The notes under the pieces: model-generated | Seen by the model: only the letters and a program-made list of their open reading frames with translations | Database searches by the model: none | What the model was told of the DNA's origin: nothing | From: Polaromonas sp. | GTDB taxonomy: Bacteria; Pseudomonadota; Gammaproteobacteria; Burkholderiales; Burkholderiaceae_C | Length of the DNA: 64,000 bases | Assembly (NCBI GenBank): GCA_028291985.1 | Contig: JAQGNE010000063.1 | Span: forward strand, 1 to 64,000 | Direction: 5' to 3' | Shown: one piece after another, positions 8,989-17,668 of the stretch | Numbering within the stretch: position 1 is the stretch's first letter | How the letters are laid out: each line of letters opens with the position of its first letter | Position numbers and translations under genes: made by a program

Positions 8989-10248
8989 TTATTGCTTGCG
9001 CTGTACGAACAGGTTGCGCTTGGCGTCTTCCGGATAGGCAAAGGTCACGGCGCCATTTTTGACCATGCCCATGACCAGCATGTTCTGCGTGGTCGCGTCC
9101 TTGTCCAGCTTGGTAAACGGTTGCTCGTAGGTCGCCACCACGCCATAGTAGGTGCGTGACTTGCCCTCCAGTGCGGCCTTGACGGCTGGGCCGGTCAGAT
9201 TGCCGTCCCGGATACCGAACAGCGAATACACCAGGATGTACACCGCGTCATAGCCCTGCGCGGCAGCCATCGGCACCGGAATTTTCTTGACATTGAACTT
9301 GCGCGCGTAGCTGGTCAGAAAGGAAGCGCGGCGCTCGTTGCTCGGCTCGGCAATGAAGGTCTGCGCCATCAGCGCGCCGTCGGCTGCCTCCTTGCCGCCA
9401 TCAATAAAAAAGGGAAACGACAGCGGCCAGGCGCCGACTTGCGGCACCTTCCAGTTGAGCGCCTGCCGGCCGCGCGCGATAACCGCGTTTTCAGGGCCAA
9501 CCGTGTAGCTGAACACCACATTGGCGCCAGCGGCTTTTGCGGCCTTGAGCTCTTCACTGAGGTCCTTCACGCCCAGTGCGAAGCGGGCGACGTGAACCGG
9601 CTTCAGTTTCCTGGCTCCCAGCGCGGCTTCAACGTCCTTCAGGCCGGCTTCCCCGTAGCCGCTGGTATCGGCAAAAATAGCCACCTTGTCCCAGCCGCGC
9701 TTGACGATGTCGTCCACCACAAAAGGAGCCTGGATGGCGTCTTTGGCAGAGGTGCGAAAGATGTAGCTTTCCGGCGCAGGGTATTTGGTGGTCAGCGGCG
9801 TGCCAGTCGCGCAGGGAATGATCAGCGGCGTCTTCGCGTTCTGATAGGCCTCGATGGATTTCATGCCGACACCGGTGTTGCAAAAGCCCAGCGTGGCCAC
9901 GACTTTTTCGGCGATCAGTTCCTGTGACATTTTCAGGCCCACATCGGGGTTGGCCTGGTCGTCGCGGCGCACGATTTCAATCTTGCGTCCCAGGTATCCG
10001 CCGACCGCATTGATTTCATCAACCGCCTGCTGGATGCCATTGAGCATCGGCACACCGAAGTCGGCAGAAGCGCCGGTGAAGGGGCCGATCACGCCAATCT
10101 TGACCGTCGATGCATTGGTCTGGGGTGCGGCTGGCGGCGTCGAGGCTGCTGGAACCACTGCCGTGCCTTGGGTCAATACTGCGCCGCTCGAGGCGCCCAG
10201 CCAGATGGCCAGCGCCAGGCCGATACGTCGTTTGATCGAGAGTGTCAT
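8989..10248 (-). CDS. Branched-chain amino-acid-type ABC transporter substrate-binding protein
   Basis: Periplasmic type I binding protein of the LivJ/LivK group (419 residues). It has a signal peptide (MTLSIKRRIGLALAIWLG, cleavage likely near residues 25-30), a Pro/Ala/Thr linker, then the mature start VKIGVIGPFTGASADFG and the hallmark INAVGGYLGRKIE. The in-frame ATG at 10311 lacks a signal; CAGGAG seven bases before the ATG at 10248 decides the start. No permease or ATPase genes are adjacent, so it is an orphan component; ligand unknown. Confidence 0.9.
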   Translation of the reverse strand: MTLSIKRRIGLALAIWLGASSGAVLTQGTAVVPAASTPPAAPQTNASTVKIGVIGPFTGASADFGVPMLNGIQQAVDEINAVGGYLGRKIEIVRRDDQANPDVGLKMSQELIAEKVVATLGFCNTGVGMKSIEAYQNAKTPLIIPCATGTPLTTKYPAPESYIFRTSAKDAIQAPFVVDDIVKRGWDKVAIFADTSGYGEAGLKDVEAALGARKLKPVHVARFALGVKDLSEELKAAKAAGANVVFSYTVGPENAVIARGRQALNWKVPQVGAWPLSFPFFIDGGKEAADGALMAQTFIAEPSNERRASFLTSYARKFNVKKIPVPMAAAQGYDAVYILVYSLFGIRDGNLTGPAVKAALEGKSRTYYGVVATYEQPFTKLDKDATTQNMLVMGMVKNGAVTFAYPEDAKRNLFVQRKQ

Positions 10249-10396
10249 GCCGTCGGCTCCTGGAGAGTTGCCGGCCACGCCGACTGTTGTTCTTACTCCA
10301 AGGATAGTCACCTCGCCCGCGCGCCAGCCTCATGAATTCCCCTAGAGGCCGGGCAATAAGTCACTGATTGAAATGAATCTGTCAGCTTGGGGCCGC

Positions 10397-11323
10397 TCAG
10401 GCTATGTGAACCGGCAACTTCAGCGCGCTCGCGGCCGCCTGCATCAATGCCGCAGACAGGGCATCCAGCACATCCGACTCCAGGTTCCAGCAATGCCAGT
10501 ACAGCTGCACCGGCAAGGCGTGACTGGGCGCCAGGTTGACCAGCTCGCCCCTGTCGATGAGCGGGCGCACCAGCAATTCGGGCAGGATGCTGACGCCCCA
10601 CCCGGCCAGCAGGGCGCGGACCTGGCCTTCGGAGCTGGGCACAAAAAGCTGGTTCAGCGTGACCCGTTTCAAACCAAAGGCCTTTGACACAAACTCTGCC
10701 TGGCCATCGTCCTTCCGGTTGAAGGCAATAAAGGGCACCTCGCGAAAATTGTGCGGGCTCAAGCCCTTGGGCAGGCGGGCTTCGGCATAAGCCGTCTGCG
10801 CCACCGCGATGTAGTCCATAGCGCCCAGCGTCACCACCTTGCAGCCGCGCAATGCCTGCTTGAGCGTGGTAACGCAGCCCAGCACCTGGCCTTCACGCAG
10901 CCATTCATGGGTGAAGTCCTGGTCATCGGTGATGATTTCCATCGGCAGGCCCTGGCGCGCCAGGTCGGTCAGCGCGGGCAAGGCCCAAGTTGCGATGCTG
11001 TCGGCATTGATGGCAATCGAGATGCGCTCCTCTTCCCGCGCGCCACCCAGTGAGCTGGGCGCGAGCTCTTTCAGGTCGCGCTCCAGATCGGCGCGGAGCA
11101 GGCGCAGCATCTTGGTGTGCTTGAGCAGCAGCTGGCCGGCCGATGTGGGCTTGAGCGGGCGGCTGCGCACGATGAGCACCGTGCCCACCTGTGCTTCCAG
11201 CGCACGCAGACGCTGGGACACCGCTGACTGCGTGATCGACAGGCGCTGCGCGGCGCGCTCGAAGCCGCCCTCCTCCACGATGGCGGCCAGGCATTCCAGG
11301 GCGTCAGGATCAAAAGTGCTCAT
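10397..11323 (-). CDS. argP: LysR-family regulator, ArgP/IciA type
   Basis: A 308-residue LysR protein of the ArgP branch, which in known cases activates amino-acid exporter genes in response to arginine or lysine. The helix-turn-helix is AAQRLSITQSAVSQRLRALE near residues 24-43, and the long conserved effector-domain segments (NADSIATWALPAL, GCVTTLKQALRGCKV) are typical of ArgP. It is divergent from dadA across 148 bases, not from an exporter gene, so dadA is a candidate target. The ArgP assignment is by motif pattern; the target is inference. Confidence 0.82.
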   Translation of the reverse strand: MSTFDPDALECLAAIVEEGGFERAAQRLSITQSAVSQRLRALEAQVGTVLIVRSRPLKPTSAGQLLLKHTKMLRLLRADLERDLKELAPSSLGGAREEERISIAINADSIATWALPALTDLARQGLPMEIITDDQDFTHEWLREGQVLGCVTTLKQALRGCKVVTLGAMDYIAVAQTAYAEARLPKGLSPHNFREVPFIAFNRKDDGQAEFVSKAFGLKRVTLNQLFVPSSEGQVRALLAGWGVSILPELLVRPLIDRGELVNLAPSHALPVQLYWHCWNLESDVLDALSAALMQAAASALKLPVHIA

Positions 11324-11471
11324 GTTGCTTACCTTGGAAACGCAGACGCAAAGAAGGGGGCCGCTGTATTAGCCTAGCTGATGAATTTCGAGAGAGTTTA
11401 ATTTTTGTTTTATTCAAACGAAACATCACGCACACTTCGGCGGTGTCAGGACAAACCCGGGAATCGCTCAC

Positions 11472-12848
11472 ATGAAAGTCATTGTTTTAGGCGCAGGCAT
11501 CATCGGTGTCAGCACCGCCTGGCATCTGCTGGAGCGCGGCCACGAGGTCACCGTGGTTGACCGCCAGCCCGATGCTGCGCTCGAAACCAGCTTTGCCAAC
11601 GCGGCCCAGATATCGGTGAGCTACTGCGAGCCTTGGGCGAACCGCGACGCGCCGCTCAAGGTCCTGAAATGGATGTTTCGCAACGACGCACCGCTGCTGT
11701 TCAGGCCCACACTCGACCCGCACCAGTGGGTCTGGGGGCTGAAGTTTCTGGCGCAGTGCAACGACACCGCGTTTGAGCGCAATGTGCAGCAACTGGTGGC
11801 ATTGGGCGCCTACAGCCACGCTGCTTTGAAAGACGTGGTGAACGCCACCGGCATTGAATACAGCCGCCTGGAGCGCGGCATTGCGCATTACTACACCGAC
11901 CAGAAATCATTCGACACCGCGGGCGAGGCTGCCGCGCTGATGCGCCGTTATGGGGTTGACCGCCGCGTCGTGAGCCGCGACGAGTTGTTCCAGATCGAGC
12001 CGGCTTTCAAGTCGTTTGCGCACCGCATCGTCGGGGGTACCTACACCTCCAGCGACGAAAGCGGCGATGCACGTGTCTTCACACAGGCGCTGGCGCGGCA
12101 CTGCGCCGGCCTGGGCGCCAAATTTTTATACAACCACGACATCGAGCGCCTTGACAAGGTAGGCAATGCTATCGAATCAATAGCAGTAAACCAGCGCAAT
12201 ACAAGGGCTGGAAGCACAAAAGGCTTGAAACAGACCTTGTTGAAGGCCGATGCGGTGGTGGTGGCCTGCGGCTCTTTCAGTGCGCCGCTGCTGCGTGCCG
12301 TGGGCGTGAGTTTGCCGATCTACCCCGGCAAAGGGTACAGCGCCAGCTTCAAGCTGTTGCAACCCGAGCGTGCGCCCTATGTCAGCACCATTGATGATGA
12401 AGTCAAATGCGCGATGAGCCGTTTGACTGGCGCAGGCAACGGCGGTCAAAACGGCGCCAGTTTCCTGCGAGTGGCCGGCACGATTGAGGTCGGGGGCTAC
12501 GACCTGTCGCTCGACACACCCCTGGCCAGAGCGCGCTGCAAGATGCTGGCTGACCGCATCGAGGAGGTCCTGCCCGGGGTCTGCGATACACGGCTGGAAG
12601 AAGAAGGCGGTTCGCCGAACTTCTGGACCGGCCTGCGCCCCGCCACGCCGACCAACATTCCCTACATCGGCAAGACGAAGGTGGACAGGCTGTGGGTGAA
12701 TGCCGGCCATGGCACCCTGGGCTGGACCCACGGCGCTGGGTCTGGCAAGGCCATGGCAGAACTGATTTCTGGCGAGCGGCCAAGCATGGACTTCCATTTT
12801 TACGGCGTCGAAAGTGGCGCTTCTGCGCCGCGCGCGCATGCCGCCTGA
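11472..12848 (+). CDS. dadA: D-amino acid dehydrogenase (small subunit type)
   Basis: FAD enzyme that oxidises D-amino acids to 2-oxo acids and ammonia, passing electrons to the respiratory chain. The N-terminal Rossmann motif is VIVLGAGIIGVSTAWHL, the second FAD contact is VVVACGSFSAPLL, and the C-terminal TPTNIPYIGKT and NAGHGTLGWTHGAGSG blocks are typical. At 458 residues it is longer than the usual 415-435. The surplus is at about residues 233-253, where DNA of the dispersed repeat family is read in frame. No alanine racemase gene (dadX) follows. Confidence 0.92.
   Translation: MKVIVLGAGIIGVSTAWHLLERGHEVTVVDRQPDAALETSFANAAQISVSYCEPWANRDAPLKVLKWMFRNDAPLLFRPTLDPHQWVWGLKFLAQCNDTAFERNVQQLVALGAYSHAALKDVVNATGIEYSRLERGIAHYYTDQKSFDTAGEAAALMRRYGVDRRVVSRDELFQIEPAFKSFAHRIVGGTYTSSDESGDARVFTQALARHCAGLGAKFLYNHDIERLDKVGNAIESIAVNQRNTRAGSTKGLKQTLLKADAVVVACGSFSAPLLRAVGVSLPIYPGKGYSASFKLLQPERAPYVSTIDDEVKCAMSRLTGAGNGGQNGASFLRVAGTIEVGGYDLSLDTPLARARCKMLADRIEEVLPGVCDTRLEEEGGSPNFWTGLRPATPTNIPYIGKTKVDRLWVNAGHGTLGWTHGAGSGKAMAELISGERPSMDFHFYGVESGASAPRAHAA
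12168..12230 (+). repeat. Dispersed short repeat inside dadA, copy 3
   Basis: GCTATCGAATCAATAGC, then a spacer, AAGGGCTGGAAGC and a following A-rich stretch match the layout of the other copies (AT inverted repeat, 18-25 base spacer, GGGCT..AG block). It is read in frame as residues 233-253 of DadA, between the strand of the FAD domain that ends HDIERLDKVGN and the next block LLKADAVVVACG. Confidence 0.7.
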
Positions 12849-12946
12849 GCGCGCGTGCGGGTGCATCGACGAGCGGACACGTGCCGTAGGTTCTGCGCTT
12901 TACGCCGCGACCCCGAATGAACGCAATGCCGCCCCGTTCGCCGATT

Positions 12947-13459
12947 TCAAGCCACCAATTCGACCGTCCGCGCTGAAACCTCACGGCCCTGAACCAGCAG
13001 TTCACCTATCGTCACCGGCAGTCTGAATCGCCTTGGCCCGGCACTGCCGGGATTGACAAACAGCACGCCGTTTCGCTCGGCAATCAGGGGCTTGTGCGAA
13101 TGCCCTGACACCACCACCCGGATGGCTTCACCCGCTTGCTTGATGTCGAGCTGCGCCAGGTCATGGATGACATACAGCCACAACGCGCCGGCCCGAATGC
13201 GTGCGGTCTCGCTGAGTTGCTCGGCCCACGCGCCCTTGTCGTTGTTGCCCCGCACGGCAAACACAGGCGCCACCTGCGCCAACTGTTCCAGGACATTGGC
13301 GCTGCAGATATCGCCAGCATGCACGATGAAGTCGCTGCCGCGCAGGAAAGCCTCGGCTTCCGGCCGCAACAGGCCGTGCGTGTCCGAGATCAGTCCAACA
13401 CGGATAGCGGGCAGACCTGCGGGAGCGTTGGCGCAGGCATGCGGCATCGGGTCGACCAC
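12947..13459 (-). CDS. YfcE/MJ0936-type metallophosphodiesterase
   Basis: A 170-residue phosphodiesterase of the YfcE family. Motifs in order: ISDTHG near residue 26, HAGDI near 46, RGNND near 72, then the GHSHKP block and NPGSAGPRR. These are the metal ligands and the family end signature. A slightly later in-frame ATG at 13447 is also possible. It lies 51 bases downstream of the thiolase gene on the same strand and may share its transcript, though no functional link is known. Confidence 0.88.
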   Translation of the reverse strand: MVDPMPHACANAPAGLPAIRVGLISDTHGLLRPEAEAFLRGSDFIVHAGDICSANVLEQLAQVAPVFAVRGNNDKGAWAEQLSETARIRAGALWLYVIHDLAQLDIKQAGEAIRVVVSGHSHKPLIAERNGVLFVNPGSAGPRRFRLPVTIGELLVQGREVSARTVELVA

Positions 13460-13510
13460 TCCTGTCTATGAACCTGATGCGACCTGATTTGCCTTGATCC
13501 GGCCGTGGGG

Positions 13511-14695
13511 TTACGTGCGCTCGAAAATCGCAGCAATGCCCTGACCGCCCCCGATGCACATGGTCACCAGCGCATAACGGCCCTGGATTCTTTCCAGCTC
13601 ATACAGCGCCTTGACGGTAATCAGTGCGCCGGTTGCACCTATCGGATGGCCCAGGGAGATGCCCGAGCCATTGGGGTTGACCTTGGCCGGGTCCAGCCCC
13701 AGGTCACGCGTGACGGCGCACGCCTGCGCGGCGAAGGCTTCGTTGGCCTCGATCACGTCCAGGTCGTTGACGCTCAAACCCGCCTTTTGCAGCGCCAGGC
13801 GGCTGGCCGGTACCGGGCCAATGCCCATGTATTTCGGGTCCACGCCCGCATGCGCGTACGCCACCAGCCGGGCCATGGGCCTGATACCACGTGCCTTCGC
13901 GGTGCCCGCTTCCATCAGCACCACAGCGGCTGCAGCATCGTTGATGCCTGACGCGTTGCCAGCGGTGACGGTGCCGTTTTCCTTCATGAAGGCCGGCTTG
14001 AGCTTGGCCAGATCGGCAGCGCTGACGTTGGGGCGAAAGTGCTCGTCGGTGGCATAGGCTACGTCACCCTTTTTGCTTTTCAGCATCACCGGCATGATCT
14101 GCGCGGTGAAGTAACCGGCCTCGGTGGCACGCTGGGCGCGGTTGTGGCTTTCCACCGCGAGCGCGTCCTGCTCGTCACGGGTGATGCCCCACTTCGCGGC
14201 GATGTTTTCGGCTGTCATGCCCATGTGGATGCCGTGAAACGGGTCGTGCAGCGCGCCCAGCATCATGTCCACCATTTTGGTGTCGCCCATGCGTGCGCCC
14301 CAGCGCATGTTGAGGCTGGCAAACGGCGCGCGGCTCATGTTTTCTGCGCCGCCGCCAATCGCAATGTCGGCATCGCCCAGCAGGATCGACTGGCTGGCAT
14401 TGACGATGGCCTGCAGGCCCGAGCCGCACAGGCGGTTGACGTTGTAGGCCGGTGTGCCCTCGCCGCAGCCACCGTTGATAGCGGCCACACGGCTCAGGTA
14501 CATGTCCCTGGGCTCGGTGTTGACGACGTGGCCAAACACCACATGACCGACATCGCTGCCATCCACGGCCACACGCTGGAGTGCCTCACGCACCACCTGC
14601 GCGGCCAGCTCGGTGGGCGGGATGTCCTTCAGGCTGCCGCCATAGGTACCAATGGCGGTACGCACACCGCAGACAACAACAACTTCACGGGTCAT
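13511..14695 (-). CDS. bktB: Beta-ketothiolase, BktB-like
   Basis: Thiolase of 394 residues that condenses acyl-CoA with acetyl-CoA or runs the reverse cleavage; in this subgroup it commonly supplies longer-chain precursors for polyhydroxyalkanoate or short-chain fatty acid turnover. Catalytic residues are visible: Cys90 in NRLCGSG, His in GHPIGATG, and Cys in CIGGGQG near the C-terminus. The N-terminus MTREVVVV.GVRTAIG and the block VVNTEPRDMYLSRVAA agree closely with my memory of Cupriavidus BktB rather than PhaA. The start has an AGGAGA ribosome site. Confidence 0.92.
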   Translation of the reverse strand: MTREVVVVCGVRTAIGTYGGSLKDIPPTELAAQVVREALQRVAVDGSDVGHVVFGHVVNTEPRDMYLSRVAAINGGCGEGTPAYNVNRLCGSGLQAIVNASQSILLGDADIAIGGGAENMSRAPFASLNMRWGARMGDTKMVDMMLGALHDPFHGIHMGMTAENIAAKWGITRDEQDALAVESHNRAQRATEAGYFTAQIMPVMLKSKKGDVAYATDEHFRPNVSAADLAKLKPAFMKENGTVTAGNASGINDAAAAVVLMEAGTAKARGIRPMARLVAYAHAGVDPKYMGIGPVPASRLALQKAGLSVNDLDVIEANEAFAAQACAVTRDLGLDPAKVNPNGSGISLGHPIGATGALITVKALYELERIQGRYALVTMCIGGGQGIAAIFERT

Positions 14696-14810
14696 GGCAA
14701 GCTCTCCTGATGGGTAAACAAGGTGTGGCCGGGCGGACCGAAGGCCATGGTGAAGCGATCATACGAGGACCGGAACACCCGGCGTAAGCAGGCGTTGCAG
14801 GTCATATTTA

Positions 14811-14870
14811 TGCTATGTTTTACATAGCGTTTAGCCTCTGTTTATAAAGGGCTAGCGCCGGTTTTTATCT
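14811..14870 (+). repeat. Dispersed short repeat, copy 4
   Basis: TGCTATGTTTTACATAGCG inverted repeat, a spacer, then AAAGGGCTAGCGCCGG and a TTTTT run. It lies in the 332-base gap between the divergent thiolase gene and the gene at 15028. Nothing else in this gap is recognisable apart from presumed promoters. Confidence 0.75.
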
Positions 14871-15027
14871 ATAAATGGTGTCAATTGAACCCATCTTGTC
14901 CTACGTCCGCTGATTTGATGTGCCGACGGCGAGACCGCAGCACGACGCGCAAAGTCAGGCGCTAGCTGGCGGTGGGGCCTTCATGCTGAAGGCCCACAGG
15001 CGCCGCTGGACCACCAGGAGCCCCCGG

Positions 15028-15399
15028 ATGACCGACAACAACAGCATAGAAACGCCAGACCAGACGGCAGAGCGCACATTGGACCGCAGCGCCAAACATT
15101 CACCTGAAAACTCTCGCACTGAAAAAATCGAGAGCAAATCGGAGGTCGGTACCAGCGGCAAGGGCATGCCTACGCCCACGCCGCCCGCCGGTGGCGGCCA
15201 GCTGGGAACCAGCGAACATGAACCGCGCGATGCAAAAGACGCCAACATGGCGTTGCCGCATGAGCGCGACCAATGGACCGACATGACGGCAGAGGCGCCC
15301 GACCCGATGATCGAGCAAGCCAGCCGCGATGTGAACAACGGGCTGAAGGACACCAGCAAGGCAGCCGAAACCGACAAAACTTATGAGAAGTTTAGGTAG
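15028..15399 (+). CDS. Hydrophilic, probably disordered protein, hypothetical
   Basis: A 123-residue protein with no hydrophobic segment, rich in Asp, Glu, Lys, Thr, Ser and Pro, beginning MTDNNSIETPDQTAERTLD. A Pro/Gly patch (PTPTPPAGGGQLGTS) sits in the middle and an acidic helical tail at the end. CAGGAG eight bases before the ATG supports the start and rules out the longer upstream extension from 14920. The composition resembles stress-related hydrophilic proteins, but I recognise no family and claim no function. Confidence 0.62.
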   Translation: MTDNNSIETPDQTAERTLDRSAKHSPENSRTEKIESKSEVGTSGKGMPTPTPPAGGGQLGTSEHEPRDAKDANMALPHERDQWTDMTAEAPDPMIEQASRDVNNGLKDTSKAAETDKTYEKFR

Positions 15400-15548
15400 C
15401 TGAAAACAATCATTTTCCCGTTGTTCTTGATGCCCGGCGCGGTAGCCGTATGAGCACGCCAGTCGCACACCGGTCAGCGTCAAGCCCATGCAGCCTGGTC
15501 GGCATAACGCAGTTTGCCTACGGCTGACGCGGCGTCATGGGCAACGCA

Positions 15549-16423
15549 TCAAGCACGCCAAACCCCTGGGCTGGTGCGGTCTGCCCGCCCCGCGCTGAAT
15601 CCCGCGCCGGCACCATCCGCTTGCTCATCCAGCGCAGCAGGTCCAGCCACATCTGTCAGTTCTCGGCATCCAGTGATGTGCGGTCGAGTTGGCAGTTCTA
15701 TCGTGACGGCCGGCACGCCCCTGTGCACACCGCCGTAGTTGCCTATCGAGCCCGGAAAGATGTCCGTCTGGTCCAGATACAGCCTGCCCAATCGGGAAGG
15801 CGGTACGGTGGGGCCGTCAAAGTCAAGCACGCCCTAAGACGCATGAATGCTGACGATCAGTTGCGGCTTGAAGCAGACCATCTGCTCATGCAAAAAACGC
15901 GATTACGGCTCTGACAGCGGATGCGTGCCGGGGTAGCGGCGCGGGTCCTTGCCGGTGCGCCTTTCTCAGTTGGCCTTTGCGTCGCGCTGCCAGCGGGGTG
16001 TGGGAAATTACGGTTCAAGTCAACCCCGCTGGCGTTGACGCGGCGCGGCGGCTGGTTGAAAAGCCCATCCGGTTTCAGCGCGGGAATGAATCGCCAGTGC
16101 ACCACCTGCGGCGTGTCCGAAGGTGCCTGCCGCGCCAGCCCGATCCAGCGCAGGGCTACCGATGTGGCTGAAGGCTTGTCACCATGAATGCCGCCCACCA
16201 CCAACAACCGGAGCGTCGGGTTGTCGGGCTTGATGTCACGCACCCAGATGGTTCTCCCCTGCACTGACCGGGCGCTGCTGGCCTGCAGCCCCGCCGCCTC
16301 GCAAATGGCGCGCTGCACATTCGGCAGTCGGGCAATGAAATCATCGCAATGGCTGGCAGAATGGGCGCCTGGGACTATAGAAAACATAGCGCCAGCCAGC
16401 AGCGCGTGCGAACGGATGAGCAT
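15549..16423 (-). pseudogene. Decayed M14-family zinc carboxypeptidase
   Basis: Remnant of a secreted M14 carboxypeptidase / murein peptide amidase-like gene. It opens with a signal peptide (MLIRSHALLAGAMFSIV) and keeps VVGGIHGDKPSAT, where the zinc-ligand Glu of HGDE is now Lys, and SGVDLNRNFP. Just after NFP (near 16000) the frame shifts. In the correct downstream frame, TPRWQRDAKAN is followed by TGA (15966-15968), SEP by TAA (15903-15905) where Glu is expected, and SIHAS by TAG (15834-15836). The frame then continues GVLDFDGP... to VTIELP, which holds the catalytic Glu. With one frameshift, three stops and a lost ligand it cannot be functional. Confidence 0.85.
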
Positions 16424-16519
16424 GAACCAGCTTATGCGCCCGGTGCGCGGCCGCTGCAGCCGCCGGGGGCATCGGGCGCGCAGCGCAGCTGCTGCCCGGC
16501 CTTCGGGTAAATTAGCCGC

Positions 16520-17071
16520 ATGCTGCCCATTGCCCAGAACGAAACCATCAGCGCCAGCAAGGGTGCGGGCGCCCTCAGAGCCGGCGCACCGCGCTTTTCG
16601 CCGCGAGAGTTTCGAGCGTCACTGGCCATGTTTGCGACCGGCGTCACCATCGTCACCGCGCGCACCGCCACCGGCGAACTGGTGGGTCTGACGGCCAACT
16701 CCTTCAATTCCGTGTCGCTGTCGCCGCCGCTGGTGCTCTGGAGCCTGGCGCAAGCAGCAGGTTCGATGGGCGCGCTGGCCGCCGGCTCGCACTACGCGAT
16801 CAACATTCTGGCGGCCGACCAGAAGCCGCTGGCCGAGCGCTTTGCCAGCCGGCGTGAGGACCGCTGGACCGACGTTGCCTTTGTCGATGGCGTCACTGGT
16901 GCACCGCTGCTGGCCGGCGCTGCCGCAAGCTTTGAGTGCTTCAACCGAAGCCGCTACCAGGAAGGCGACCACGTGATTTTTGTCGGTGAGGTTGAAAGCT
17001 GCAGTTACCGCGAAGGCGCGTCGCCACTGCTGTTTCACGGCGGGCGCTTTTATACCGAGCATCCATTGTGA
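16520..17071 (+). CDS. Flavin reductase-like FMN-binding protein
   Basis: A 183-residue flavin reductase of the HpaC/NtaB group, which supplies reduced FMN or FAD to a partner monooxygenase or acts alone. Visible features: FRASLAMFATGVTIVTA near residues 31-48, the flavin-contact LTANSFNSVSLSPPLVLWSL at 64-83, and HYAINILAADQ. No monooxygenase gene is next to it, so the partner is unknown. It is divergent from the decayed carboxypeptidase. Confidence 0.87.
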   Translation: MLPIAQNETISASKGAGALRAGAPRFSPREFRASLAMFATGVTIVTARTATGELVGLTANSFNSVSLSPPLVLWSLAQAAGSMGALAAGSHYAINILAADQKPLAERFASRREDRWTDVAFVDGVTGAPLLAGAAASFECFNRSRYQEGDHVIFVGEVESCSYREGASPLLFHGGRFYTEHPL

Positions 17072-17283
17072 GCAGCGGCTTGCTGTTGCCAGGGCCGGGG
17101 CCAGGGGCCGCCCGGCGATAGACGATGCGGCCCGACCTTGATCGGGCATTCGCACGAATCCCACGTGAAACAGCTTAAAGCGCACTGCACCTTTTGGGCT
17201 CCGTTCCTGCTTGCTTTTGGTGCGCGCCGTATCTACAAGACTGGCCGCACCGCTTCAACCCTTTTCGCGCGAGGGTTCAGGTT

Positions 17284-17543
17284 ATGGAAGCACTAAAACA
17301 GGGCGCGGACGCCTTGTTCATTCTGCTGGGCGGCATCATGGTGCTTGCCGGGCATGCGGGGTTCGCGTTTCTGGAACCGGGCGCGGTTCGACAAAAGAAC
17401 CAGGTCAACGCGCTGTCAAAATTCTGGTGGATTTTTCAGTGTCCACCGTGGGCTATTTCATGATCGGTTATGGGGTGGCTTATGGCACCCATTTTTTTGT
17501 GGGCGCGGAGCAACTGGCCGCGCGCAATCGGCGCCACCCCTGA
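17284..17543 (+). pseudogene. Ammonium transporter (Amt) remnant
   Basis: Frame one gives MEALKQGADALFILLGGIMV followed by an Amt-type first helix and a NQVNALSKF segment. It then drops out near 17420; a neighbouring frame continues ILVDFSVSTVGYFMIGYGVA and YGTHFFVGAEQLAARN before a stop at 17543. Both halves belong to the N-terminal two helices of one Amt-family protein. The remaining nine or so helices are absent, so this is a frameshifted and truncated remnant. No glnK gene is nearby. Confidence 0.8.
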
Positions 17544-17668
17544 CCGTGACCTGAACTGGTAGCACACAGCGAGCGGGCAGGCACGGCCCGCTACCCACTC
17601 ATGCCCTGGCGACCAGGTCTGCTGCCTGATCGGACAACCAACGCTTGTGCTTTGGCTACCATCAGCAC

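Noticed and set aside
8856-9062. Plus-strand frame with a hydrophobic stretch (LLPVLILLAFIACAV)
   Set aside because: It runs into the 3' end of the binding-protein gene on the other strand and has an Arg-rich tail; no support beyond the hydrophobic run.
17157-17172. CACGTGAAACA half of a parS site upstream of the amt remnant
   Set aside because: Only the right arm matches; four of sixteen consensus positions differ, so it is likely chance.
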